Shown: positions 16,286 to 24,167 of the stretch, one piece after another
How positions within the stretch are numbered: position 1 is the stretch's first letter
Layout: each line of letters begins with the position of its first letter
Source of the DNA: JAJPHI01 sp035541875
GTDB lineage: Bacteria > Desulfobacterota > Binatia > Binatales > Binataceae
Direction: 5' to 3'
NCBI GenBank assembly: GCA_035541875.1
Contig: DATKML010000003.1
Coordinates: 1 to 64,000 of the forward strand
DNA length: 64,000 nucleotides
Notes under the pieces: generated by a model
The model's input: only the letters and a program-made list of their open reading frames with translations
Told to the model about the DNA's origin: nothing
The model's database searches: none
Program-made: the position numbers and the translations under genes

Positions 16286-16494
16286 GCGTCTTCTGAAACC
16301 GCGTCAATAAAGGCCTGATCAGCCCCTTCTGCCGGGCTCTTGGCGACAGCGAGCGATTGCCGATGAGCTTCTGCACGAAAGGCTTTGGCACGCGTGTCCG
16401 GCACCCAAATCTGGATCGGGCGCAGGCCGCGTTCCCGCAGTCGCTTACGATGGTTGGAGACCTTTTGTCGTGACGACGCCAGCTTGCTTTTCAT
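16282..16494 (-). CDS. MazE-like antitoxin (DUF3018 type)
   Basis: A 70-residue protein with the DUF3018 signature: SNHRKRLRERGLRPIQIWVP followed by DTRAKAFRAEAHRQSLAVA and a C-terminal DQAFIDAVSEDA. Members are antitoxins of MazF-type toxins. The N-terminal basic part probably binds DNA and the acidic C-terminus the toxin. Its stop overlaps the toxin start, giving tight coupling. This is the second toxin-antitoxin locus within 4 kb. Confidence 0.88.
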   Translation of the reverse strand: MKSKLASSRQKVSNHRKRLRERGLRPIQIWVPDTRAKAFRAEAHRQSLAVAKSPAEGADQAFIDAVSEDA

Positions 16495-16553
16495 CGCGTT
16501 TCCCTCTTCCGGTTACATGTAACTTAGCAAGGGCTTCTCAAAGCACCATCCCT

Positions 16554-17012
16554 CTACAGTCGCTGATCGAACTGCACGATAATCCCGTCGGGATCCTGGA
16601 AGAGGGTCGTCAGCACTTTTCCTCCCGAGGGCTCGCCATAGGCGACCGTATCGGATTCCAGCGGCGGCACGAGGATCGGCACCCCGGCGGCTTTGAGCTT
16701 TTCCACACGCTCGCGCAGGTCGTCGACCCAAAAGGCGAAGTGATGCACTCCAACCTGATCGAGCTTGATTGCCTCGCCCGGAGTCTCACCCGGATTTTGC
16801 GATAGCACCAAAAAACTGGAATGCGGGCCGTCTTCGAAACGGAGGTAAACCGCGCGGCGCTTGCCCTTCTGCGGATTCGTGAAGAGGGTCTTCAGCCCGC
16901 CGACGTTTTCCATCGTGTCGAGGCATACTTTCAGCCCCAGCAAGTCGCGATAAAAGTGGAGCGATCGATCCATGTCGCGGACGCCAATTGCGATATGCGA
17001 TACTGCCTTCAT
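16554..17012 (-). CDS. VOC-family (glyoxalase/dioxygenase-fold) protein
   Basis: A 152-residue vicinal-oxygen-chelate protein with the two beta-alpha-beta-beta-beta halves: AVSHIAIGVRDMDRSLHFYRDLLGL at the start and a second module VGVHHFAFWVDDLRERVEKLKAAGV...FQDPDGIIVQF. Candidate metal ligands are His5 (SHIAI), His in VHHFAF and Glu/Asp near DPDGI. Functions in the family range from lactoylglutathione lyase to extradiol dioxygenase and epimerase. It lies 17 bases downstream of an amidohydrolase gene on the same strand, so a catabolic role is likely. Confidence 0.85.
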   Translation of the reverse strand: MKAVSHIAIGVRDMDRSLHFYRDLLGLKVCLDTMENVGGLKTLFTNPQKGKRRAVYLRFEDGPHSSFLVLSQNPGETPGEAIKLDQVGVHHFAFWVDDLRERVEKLKAAGVPILVPPLESDTVAYGEPSGGKVLTTLFQDPDGIIVQFDQRL

Positions 17013-17029
17013 GCCGCTTCTCCTTGTTG

Positions 17030-18517
17030 CTAAGCCGCAGCGCCGGACTGCGGTGCGTTGCTTCCGGTCTTCAGGAACGCTTCGGCGACACCTTCAATTA
17101 CGGTTCCCTTGAAAAAATCCGGATTCATTCCGGCCCAGAACTCCAACGGGTAGCCGCAGACGAAATCGTGGAAATCGTCCGACGTGATAATCCCGTCGTC
17201 GACCAGTTCACGTGCTTCGACCAGCACATCGCGCATGTTCTGCACGTCGAAGTGGCCGATATCGGACCCGAACAGCGACTTTATCCGCGCACCGTACGGA
17301 TTCACCTTGTCGTTGAAGCCCCACGCATTCATCGGATCGTCCGCTTCGCATCCGAAGTAGAAGTTGCGCGCGAAAAGATCGCGGAAGTCTGACGCCTTCT
17401 GGATTTTGCACGCCGCGTAGTCGTCGATAATCTCCGGTCCCTGCGCCGCCCACGCCGCCGCCACCGCGTCACCTTCCGGTACCGAATCCCAGCCTTCCAA
17501 TTTATCGGCCGCCTCTTTGCTCCCGTACTTCTCGAATAACTCGCGCAGCATATTGCGATCGAGATTCGCCGGATTCACCTCCTCCAGCGCCTTCGGGTTG
17601 CGTTTCTTCCAATGGCCTATCAGGTCGCCGTAAAGCTGGCAGGCCCATCCGACTCCGCCCTCCAGAAACGCGACTTTCAGCGTTGGGAAGCGTCGCGTCA
17701 CCCCGCCGATTAGCAGCGCTTTGCAGACGGCCTCGCCCGCGCTCGCGAAATGTCCGATATGGTTGTAGGTGAAATTCGTCGGCGATACGCGGAATCCTGC
17801 GCTGCGTCCCGCGCTATGAAAAGTCGGCGCGAGGCCCAGCTCGACGCATTTCTTCCATACCGGGTCGTAGTCGTAAGGGCTGTCGATTCCGAGCACATCA
17901 TGGATCGCCGCGAAGCGGTTCCGCTCGCCCCGACGCACCGTCCCCGGGATCGACCGCCGGATCATGCTGCCCATCACGATCACCTTGAGCCCGAGCGACT
18001 TCACCTCCTCAAGCTCCGCGATCGCTTCTTCCGGCGTATGCATCGGAATCGCCGCGGCCGGAGTAATCCGGTCGGAGAACTCGCGAAACGCGTCGGCGAT
18101 ATACATATTGAATGCGCGGCAGGTCGCTTGCCGCATCTCCGCGTCGCCGATCGAATAGAGGCCCAGTCCGCTCGTCGGATAGACGATCGTAAAGTCTATC
18201 CCGAGTTCGTCGAGGCGATGGTACAACAGTTTCGGAATCATCGCGGTTGCACGATCGAGTGTGTTTTTGGTCGGGAATGCCCACCATGCCTGCTGCGCGC
18301 GCCCTTCGTCCCGCCGCTGATCGGTCGTCAGTCCGATGATTTTCGCCACAATTTCGTCTCGTGATTTCAGCCCTTCAGCGGCTTTGGTTCCCCCGACCTT
18401 CTTCAGGTAGTCGAGAATCATCGGTTGGTACTCGATCCAATGGCCGTCTGAATCGATAACCGGATAGTTCAAGCCGGCGCGAATCTTCTGCGGATCTGCC
18501 TGATGGTTACCCGACAT
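17030..18517 (-). CDS. Amidohydrolase-2 (PF04909-type) metal-dependent hydrolase
   Basis: A 495-residue TIM-barrel hydrolase. The N-terminal metal site is PVIDSDGHWIEYQP (D-x-D-x-H). Later conserved regions include TPAAAIPMHTPEEAIAEL, AGLPTFHSAG-like LGLAPTFHSAGRS, VAFLEGGVGWA and FGSDIGHFDV near the C-terminus, where the catalytic Asp is expected. The class includes decarboxylases (ACMSD, OHCU) and hydrolases of aromatic or lactone substrates. It is longer than the usual 300-400 residues owing to insertions in the first half. It heads a two-gene leftward unit with the VOC protein. Confidence 0.87.
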   Translation of the reverse strand: MSGNHQADPQKIRAGLNYPVIDSDGHWIEYQPMILDYLKKVGGTKAAEGLKSRDEIVAKIIGLTTDQRRDEGRAQQAWWAFPTKNTLDRATAMIPKLLYHRLDELGIDFTIVYPTSGLGLYSIGDAEMRQATCRAFNMYIADAFREFSDRITPAAAIPMHTPEEAIAELEEVKSLGLKVIVMGSMIRRSIPGTVRRGERNRFAAIHDVLGIDSPYDYDPVWKKCVELGLAPTFHSAGRSAGFRVSPTNFTYNHIGHFASAGEAVCKALLIGGVTRRFPTLKVAFLEGGVGWACQLYGDLIGHWKKRNPKALEEVNPANLDRNMLRELFEKYGSKEAADKLEGWDSVPEGDAVAAAWAAQGPEIIDDYAACKIQKASDFRDLFARNFYFGCEADDPMNAWGFNDKVNPYGARIKSLFGSDIGHFDVQNMRDVLVEARELVDDGIITSDDFHDFVCGYPLEFWAGMNPDFFKGTVIEGVAEAFLKTGSNAPQSGAAA

Positions 18518-18793
18518 GGCCTTATCCCCTCTGCTCGCTCATTCTTTCTGCCAGTGCTACTCAGCCCCGAGTTTCGCTGTCAAGGATAGAAGGGTGCTCG
18601 CTCCGCTTGGGTTTCCGAACTACATCTTGCTACAAGCGAAGGGTGCCCACTGGAGCACGATCTTCATGCGCAGACCAAGCCCCCAGGCTCTATCCGCCTT
18701 ACGCAGCGGAATTTCCACGCTCGCGCGAAGTATCGCTAGCGGATTATTCGCCCTCTGAACCTGATCCGGTTGCGCATCGCTATGGAGAGAAAG
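18518..18793. other. Divergent intergenic region, 276 bases
   Basis: This gap lies between the leftward amidohydrolase gene and the rightward SnoaL-like gene and should contain both promoters. A string at about 18757-18776 resembles the 3' part of a thiamine box but the remainder of that riboswitch is absent. No other structure was recognised. Confidence 0.4.
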
Positions 18794-19219
18794 ATGATTT
18801 CGGTACTCGAAGAAAAAGACGCGATTCGCGACTTGATGTCCGAGTATTGCTTCTATATCGACAACGGCGAGTTTGAGAAATTCGCCGGACTGTTTACTGC
18901 TGACGGCGTCTTTGAGACTGGACCGCTAGGCAAGCTCAAGGGTCGCAAGGCGATTCACGATTTTATTGCGGCGCATGTGCCACGCCTCGGCGAGGGACCG
19001 ATCCGCAAGCATTGCACGATGAACCATCTGATTCGCGTGAAGGGCAAAGAAGCCTCAGCCGATAGCTATATCGTGATGCTGCGCGAGATCGAGACGGGCG
19101 TCGTCGCTTCGTTCGCCGGTCGCTACGAAGATAAACTGGTGAAGGAAAACGGCGAGTGGCGGTTTCGCTTACGGAAGATCCACTTTGATATCACCGGCGA
19201 CCTTGGTCTGAAGAAATAG
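18794..19219 (+). CDS. SnoaL-like/NTF2-fold protein
   Basis: A 141-residue protein from ATG 18794, which has GGAGAG five bases upstream; ATG 18782 is an alternative. The pattern EEKDAIRDLMSEYCFYIDNGEFEKFAGLFTADG cannot be quoted whole, but EYCFYIDNGEFEKFAGLF, followed by GRKAIHDFI, HCTMNHLIRV and ENGEWRFRLRKIHFD, is that of the SnoaL-like polyketide-cyclase/ring-hydroxylating-dioxygenase-beta fold. Such proteins are small dehydratases, isomerases or hydrolases. It starts a run of four rightward genes (DUF35, thiolase-like, M20 peptidase follow), so it may act on a CoA-linked intermediate. The substrate is unknown. Confidence 0.82.
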   Translation: MISVLEEKDAIRDLMSEYCFYIDNGEFEKFAGLFTADGVFETGPLGKLKGRKAIHDFIAAHVPRLGEGPIRKHCTMNHLIRVKGKEASADSYIVMLREIETGVVASFAGRYEDKLVKENGEWRFRLRKIHFDITGDLGLKK

Positions 19220-19230
19220 GGGCATAACCT

Positions 19231-19647
19231 GTGGCTGATGCGCGTCCGAAACCGATACCCGCTCCCGACGAAATTACTGCACCCTTCTGGCAGGCTGCGC
19301 GCGAACGCAAACTAGCGATCCAACGATGTGCCGGATGTGGTTACTACAACCATCCGCCGCGGCGCTTCTGTGATGCGTGCCTGTCGCAGGAGCTAGCCTT
19401 CGCGCCCGTCACCGGCAAAGGGAAGGTCTATACCTTCACCGTGATGCATCAGCGTGACGTGGCCGGCTTTGAAAACGACGCCCCGTTTATCAATATCGTC
19501 GTCGAACTCGATGAGCAGCCGATGCTGCTGATGGTCTCCGATATCCCAATCGGTGAGCGCGATCGGGTTCGTATCGGCGCGCCCGTCGAAGTATCTTTTG
19601 AAGAGCGTGGCGACGAAATTGTGGTTCCGCGCTTCCGTCTTCTCTGA
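19231..19647 (+). CDS. Zn-ribbon/OB-fold DUF35 protein (thiolase partner)
   Basis: A 138-residue protein starting at GTG 19231. A rubredoxin-like zinc ribbon is formed by CAGCG and CDACL (residues about 32-50, C-x2-C...C-x2-C), followed by an OB-fold (GKGKVYTFTVMHQRD... to the end). DUF35 proteins pair with thiolase-like enzymes and may bind acyl-CoA, for example in steroid side-chain aldolases (Ltp2-ChsH2) and HMG-CoA synthase complexes. The next gene, 21 bases on, is such a thiolase-like protein, so the pair probably forms a heteromeric complex. Confidence 0.9.
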   Translation: MADARPKPIPAPDEITAPFWQAARERKLAIQRCAGCGYYNHPPRRFCDACLSQELAFAPVTGKGKVYTFTVMHQRDVAGFENDAPFINIVVELDEQPMLLMVSDIPIGERDRVRIGAPVEVSFEERGDEIVVPRFRLL

Positions 19648-19668
19648 GCTTATGCGTGAGAGTGCCTG

Positions 19669-20865
19669 ATGTGGTCTGGTAGAGGGAAAACCGCAATCGT
19701 TGGAATCGGTTACTCGGAAATCACCCGGCGACCAAACAAGCCGCTAGGCTTGCTAGCGGTCGATGCGTGCCGCGCTGCGATTGCCGACGCAGGTTTGCGG
19801 CCGGATCAGATCGACGGCCTATCGACCTATCCCGAGTCGCCCTTTGCGGGTGCCGGTAATCGCGACGGCGAAGATGTCGTCAGTGTCATGTATATCGTGA
19901 ATCATCTGCCGCTCGCGCCGGATATCCGATGGTACGCGCAAATCGAGACCGGCATGATCGCGAGCCCGATGATCGAGGCGGTGAACGCGCTCATCGCCGA
20001 TGCATGCGATTACGTACTGGTCTGGCGCGCACTCCATCGCCCGGTAGCCCGAAGCTCGGATGGTAAGACAGCAGGACCCTCACGCGCCGCCGGAGATGCG
20101 CAATTCATGGCGCCCTACGGTTGCAGTTCGATCGTCCAGTGGCATGCGCTGGCGTGGCAGCACTATATGCATCGCTATGGCGCGACGCGCGATGCGCTCG
20201 CCGCGCTCGCTCTCAACAGCCGTAGCAACGCGAATCTCAATTCGCGCGCGTTCTTTTATAAAGACCCGATGTCGCGCGATGACTATATGAATTCGCGCTG
20301 GATCGCCGAACCGCTCTGTCTCTACGATTGCGACGTTCCGGTCGACGGATGCGTGGCGATGATTGTCACCACGGCTGATCGCGCTCGCGATCTGAAGCGT
20401 CCGCCTGCCTACATTGCGGGTTACGGGCAAAATACTGCGCCGCGCCGGACGCTCTTTCACTACGCCCTTGATGACTACATGGAGTGCGGCGGCTCACTCT
20501 CGCGCAAATTGTGGTCGTCTGCGGGTTTGGGTCCGAAGGATATGGATGCGGCTCAGCTCTACGACGGCTTCAATCCCTCGACGCTGTATTGGCTCGAGGC
20601 TGCGGGCTTTTGCGGGCAGGGGGAGGGCGGCTCCTTTGTGCAGAACGGACGAATCAGTCTGACCGGGGAGTTGCCGGTGAACACTTTTGGAGGCAGCCTG
20701 AGCGAAGGCCGGATGCACGGGATGGGGCACATCGCCGAGGCCGTCCGTCAGGTCACGGGACGAGCTGAGCGGCGCCAGATTCCCGGCGCCGAAGTTGCCT
20801 GCGCGATCGATGGCTCCCCGATGCTCCGTGGTAGCGGCCTCGTCGTCACCAAGGCTCCATCATGA
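19669..20865 (+). CDS. Thiolase-like lipid-transfer/acyl-CoA aldolase-type protein
   Basis: A 398-residue thiolase-superfamily protein. The N-terminus KTAIVGIGYSEITRRPNKPL and AVDACRAAIADAGLRPDQIDGL match the lipid-transfer (SCP-x/Ltp) branch. Near the C-terminus come LYDGFNPSTLYWLEAAGFC and NTFGGSLSEGRMHGMGHIAEAVRQ, the latter with the HGMGH-type catalytic loop. The expected nucleophilic Cys of degradative thiolases is not obvious at the usual position (VLVWRAL), which is common in this branch and suggests aldolase rather than thiolytic chemistry. The stop overlaps the next start by four bases (ATGA). Confidence 0.85.
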   Translation: MWSGRGKTAIVGIGYSEITRRPNKPLGLLAVDACRAAIADAGLRPDQIDGLSTYPESPFAGAGNRDGEDVVSVMYIVNHLPLAPDIRWYAQIETGMIASPMIEAVNALIADACDYVLVWRALHRPVARSSDGKTAGPSRAAGDAQFMAPYGCSSIVQWHALAWQHYMHRYGATRDALAALALNSRSNANLNSRAFFYKDPMSRDDYMNSRWIAEPLCLYDCDVPVDGCVAMIVTTADRARDLKRPPAYIAGYGQNTAPRRTLFHYALDDYMECGGSLSRKLWSSAGLGPKDMDAAQLYDGFNPSTLYWLEAAGFCGQGEGGSFVQNGRISLTGELPVNTFGGSLSEGRMHGMGHIAEAVRQVTGRAERRQIPGAEVACAIDGSPMLRGSGLVVTKAPS

Positions 20866-22043
20866 GTAACTATTTGTACGAAGTTCTCGACCGTCTAATC
20901 GCCTTCGATACCGTTAGCTCGCATAGCGATATTCCTGCGATGGAATATCTTGCCGACCATCTCGATCGCCACGGGCTGAAGACCGCATTGCACAAAAGCG
21001 AGATTGCCCGCGTGTCGCAGGCAAACCTGATCGCGTGGGCTGGACCGCCGGAGGAAGACGGGCTGATCATTTCGGGTCATCTCGATACGGTGCCGTTTCA
21101 AGGGCAGCCCGGATGGAATCGCGATCCGCTGAAGCTCGAAACCAGCGACGATCAGGTTTTCGGTCGTGGCACCAGCGATATGAAAGGGTTCCTCGCTCAA
21201 TGCGTCGAGGCTGCGCGCACCCTCGATCAGGCACGGCTAAGGCGTCCGGTCGTATTTATCTTTACCGCGAGCGAGGAAATTGGCGGTCTCGGGGCCAAGC
21301 GCGTTACGCCGGAATTGCCCGATCTGCTGGGTGATGTGCCTTGCCCCATACTAGCTTGGATTGGCGAGCCGACTTCCTATGCGATTCACGCCGCGCATAA
21401 GAGTGCCGTCCTCCTGGAAGTGACGATTCGCGGACGCGGTGGGCACAGCGGCGCGCCGCACAACGGCGTTAATGCGATTGCGGTTGCGGGCAAAGTGATC
21501 GAAGCGATCGGACGTCTTCAGGAAGAGTGCCGGACCCGGATCGATGCACAGTACGCTTCCATGTTTCCGGATACGCCGTTCGACGTTTTGAATTTTGGCA
21601 CAATCTCCGGTGGTATCGCCGATAACGTGATCGCTGAGCGATGCTCCTTGCGGATCAGCTATCGGACACTGCCCGGCAAGGATCCGCTCGCTCTGCGCGA
21701 TGAGATCGAACGTCGCTGCGCCGCGATCGATACCTACGATTACGCGTCGCATAATCATCGCGCGACGATCGAAGTCGGCCAGGCTCTCGTGATGCCCGCG
21801 ATGGGTTCCCCGCGCGGTACTGCGCTTGAAGTCGCTCTGCTGGAAACGACCAGGACATCGACCGTATTAGGCGCGCCGTTCTGTACCGATGGGGGATGGT
21901 TCGCCGATGCGGGTATTCATTCACTCATCTGCGGTCCCGGAGCTTACGAGCAAGCTCATCAACCCAACGAATCGATTCCGCGTGCGGCTCTCGACAGCGG
22001 ACCCGCGATGATTCTGAAAGTGATCGAGCGCCTCTGCAGCTAA
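20862..22043 (+). CDS. argE: M20 metallopeptidase, acetylornithine deacetylase-like
   Basis: A 393-residue M20 family protein of ArgE length. Zinc-site motifs are SGHLDTVPF (about residue 70), GRGTSDMKGF (about 105) and TASEEIGGLGA (about 135). The dimerisation insert starts at HKSAVLLEVTIRGRGGHSGAPHNGVNA, of which GRGGHSGAP is the key part, and the last ligand His is in GAYEQAHQPNE. The layout matches ArgE, which removes acetate from N-acetylornithine in arginine synthesis. It overlaps the thiolase-like gene by four bases and no arg genes are nearby, so it may instead deacylate a catabolic intermediate. Confidence 0.82.
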   Translation: MSNYLYEVLDRLIAFDTVSSHSDIPAMEYLADHLDRHGLKTALHKSEIARVSQANLIAWAGPPEEDGLIISGHLDTVPFQGQPGWNRDPLKLETSDDQVFGRGTSDMKGFLAQCVEAARTLDQARLRRPVVFIFTASEEIGGLGAKRVTPELPDLLGDVPCPILAWIGEPTSYAIHAAHKSAVLLEVTIRGRGGHSGAPHNGVNAIAVAGKVIEAIGRLQEECRTRIDAQYASMFPDTPFDVLNFGTISGGIADNVIAERCSLRISYRTLPGKDPLALRDEIERRCAAIDTYDYASHNHRATIEVGQALVMPAMGSPRGTALEVALLETTRTSTVLGAPFCTDGGWFADAGIHSLICGPGAYEQAHQPNESIPRAALDSGPAMILKVIERLCS

Positions 22044-22068
22044 TCAAGGCGCGGCGCTAGAGCCAGAT

Positions 22069-23205
22069 ATGCCCAGCGCAGACGAAGGTCACAGCTCCTC
22101 TTCGGCGGTCGGCACCGATGGAGGTGCGATTCGGCAGGCGCTCAAATGGATCGCGACTATCAGCGCCGTCATCTCGTTCGTCTTCGCTGTTCGACAGGCA
22201 CTGAATCTCGCGGCCGATACGCGCGCACGGAGCCATCAGATTGCTGAACTCGAAAAAGTCGCTGCCTCGGAAGAGGATCAGGCGGCGTACGAAGCGGCGT
22301 GGAGCAATCTGATCAAGGCACAACAGCTTGCGGAAGCAGGCGGAGCGATTTCCAAACTGATTGGGCGGCAGGATCGCGATACCGCTCAGGTCGATCGACT
22401 ACTCGAAAATCTCGCGATGAAGTGGATGGAAGACGTCCGCCTCAAGCCCGGCCAAAAATTCGCGGAGGTGGTCGATAGGATCGAGCCGGTGCTGCAGCAG
22501 GGCGCCGCCGATGCGACCGGCTCGCGCAAGGCAGACTTGCTCGCGCATCTCGGATGGGGGGCCTTTCTGCGCCAGCGCGACGGCTTCTACGGCAACGATC
22601 CCGAGCGGCTCTACAAGAAGGCTCTGGCGGAAGATCCGCATAATCCCTATGCGCTTGCTAATTCGGCGTTCTTCGCTCTATGGACCAGCGCCGACAACAT
22701 GGCAGCGGCGGAGAAACAATTCGACGCCGCCTTGGCTGTTGCTGGTGCTGCGCGACCCTATGTTCGCAGAATACAGTTCGCGGCTCTCCAAAATCACATC
22801 CCGGCTAGCGGGAGCTGCGAGATAGGGTACCTCCGACAGGTCAATGCGATGCGCCAGCAGGGCGAACCGGTCGATGACCACGTTAAGCAGCAGCTCTACA
22901 GCCTCTATGAGAGTCTCTTCTGGGATAACGACCCTGCCGAGATCAAAGACTGGTTTGCAGCCGTGCCACCCGCCGAGCAAGTAAAGATGTTTCAGGCGCT
23001 GTACATGGCTCCCGGTTTCGGCGGCGACGAGAACGCGAAGCGCGCCTATCTGGCGTTGCTTGAAGAGGCGGCCGGTCAGGATGCGGACGCGAAGCTGATT
23101 TTCGCCGATCTGCGCGTCAAGATGACTCCCGAAGCCTACACCCGTTTGGTTGCCCGCCCCGAGCCGACGATCAAAAAAATCTCTTCGGTCCCTGCGGCCC
23201 GCTAG
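22069..23205 (+). CDS. Membrane-anchored helical (TPR-like) protein of unknown function
   Basis: A 378-residue protein. It has a short polar N-terminus, one transmembrane segment (WIATISAVISFVFAVRQAL, about residues 25-43), then a long mostly helical region. Helix-turn patterns such as ERLYKKALAEDPHNPYALANSAFF and AAAEKQFDAALAVA look like tetratricopeptide repeats, so a protein-protein scaffold is plausible. The start ATG 22069 lies 25 bases after the ArgE-like gene with no strong ribosome site. No catalytic motif was seen and no name is given. Confidence 0.7.
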   Translation: MPSADEGHSSSSAVGTDGGAIRQALKWIATISAVISFVFAVRQALNLAADTRARSHQIAELEKVAASEEDQAAYEAAWSNLIKAQQLAEAGGAISKLIGRQDRDTAQVDRLLENLAMKWMEDVRLKPGQKFAEVVDRIEPVLQQGAADATGSRKADLLAHLGWGAFLRQRDGFYGNDPERLYKKALAEDPHNPYALANSAFFALWTSADNMAAAEKQFDAALAVAGAARPYVRRIQFAALQNHIPASGSCEIGYLRQVNAMRQQGEPVDDHVKQQLYSLYESLFWDNDPAEIKDWFAAVPPAEQVKMFQALYMAPGFGGDENAKRAYLALLEEAAGQDADAKLIFADLRVKMTPEAYTRLVARPEPTIKKISSVPAAR

Positions 23206-23210
23206 AAGTC

Positions 23211-23993
23211 TTAGCTTCGACGCCTTTCAAGTAAGAAGTTGCTCAACGCTCGATTGAACTCATCCGGCTGCTCGAAATAGACCGAGTGCCCGGCGCCGGG
23301 AAACTTCACGAAGCGCGAACCCGGTAGCCGCTTCGCCATCGTCTCCATGATCTGCGGCGCGATTAGCGCATCTTCCTCGCCCACGATCAGCATCGTGGGG
23401 ATACGCTTTTCGATTACGGCGTCCACGCGATGCTTCATGCCCATCAGGATCGGGATCAGCTTCGGCGGCACGTTGCGATTCAGTCCGGTTATCTGCTGAT
23501 AGAGAAAGCATCGCACCGGATCGCGCTGCGGAAAGTTCGCGGCATAGGCCCTCTGAAGTACCTGCCCGAGCGTTCCACGCGTATTGTCGCGGAGCGCCGC
23601 TTGCGCTTGAAGCACCTCGGGATCGTCCATCCCAGCGGTTGTATCGCAGAGGACGAGTGCGTCGACGCGATTGGGAAAGAGCGCCGAGAAGCCCAGCACG
23701 CTCCATCCACCCATCGATTGGCCCACCAGCGTCGCTTTTTCTATCCCGAGATGGTCGAGCAGTTGCCGCAAATCTTCAACGTAAGCGTTCGGCCCGGGCC
23801 CGTCCGTAACATCGTGCGATTCGCCGAAGCCGCGATGATCGAACGTGACGCAGCGATAGTTGCCCGAGAAGGCCGGGACCTGCTGCCACCAGCTCAGATG
23901 ATTTCCACCACCGCCGTGCGCGAAGACCAGTGCCGGTCCTTCGCCGTGCGATTCATAGTAGAGGTTGATTCCGTTAATTCGCGCATGTGGCAT
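23211..23993 (-). CDS. Alpha/beta-fold hydrolase
   Basis: A 260-residue alpha/beta hydrolase. The oxyanion region is FAHGGGGNHLSW (about residue 25), the nucleophile elbow is GQSMGGWS (Ser about 95), the acid is probably Asp in VGEEDALI, and the catalytic His is in FPGAGHSVYFEQPDEF near the C-terminus. The closest general resemblance is to 3-oxoadipate enol-lactonase and related C-C or ester hydrolases. It is convergent with the TPR-like gene (five bases apart) and may share a transcript with the amidohydrolase genes upstream on its strand. Confidence 0.88.
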   Translation of the reverse strand: MPHARINGINLYYESHGEGPALVFAHGGGGNHLSWWQQVPAFSGNYRCVTFDHRGFGESHDVTDGPGPNAYVEDLRQLLDHLGIEKATLVGQSMGGWSVLGFSALFPNRVDALVLCDTTAGMDDPEVLQAQAALRDNTRGTLGQVLQRAYAANFPQRDPVRCFLYQQITGLNRNVPPKLIPILMGMKHRVDAVIEKRIPTMLIVGEEDALIAPQIMETMAKRLPGSRFVKFPGAGHSVYFEQPDEFNRALSNFLLERRRS

Positions 23994-24009
23994 CTGCTTG
24001 TTTCCTTGT

Positions 24010-24144
24010 TGTCATGTTGAGCGAAGTGAGCAGCGCGAACGCAGTCGAAACATCTTGGACAGCGTCGTCCGCGTTATTGCGGGCGAAGCCGGCAGCGGTT
24101 TTCTTCTGACCGCGAAGCGCTCCATGCCCAATAACGTGTCGGAC
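24010..24144. repeat. Intergenic REP-like element with nested inverted repeats
   Basis: Two structures fill most of the 174-base gap at 23994-24167. First, 24011-24056 carries GTCATGTTGAGCGAAGTGAG ... GTCGAAACATC, flanked by the short inverted pair ATGTT/AACAT. Strings of this kind (a CATGTTGAGCG...GAAACATC core) recur as short interspersed repeats in several bacterial genomes. Second, GTCCGCGTTATTG (24067-24079) recurs inverted with a three-base insertion at 24129-24144. There is no other copy in this window. Confidence 0.5.
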
Positions 24145-24167
24145 GCAGCTAGCGATAGGGTGCTGCA

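Noticed and set aside
18757..18776. CTGAACCTGATCCGGTTGCG, like the 3' half of a thiamine (THI) box
   Set aside because: The first half (GGGGTGCC, CTGAGA) is missing and the next gene has no link to thiamine.
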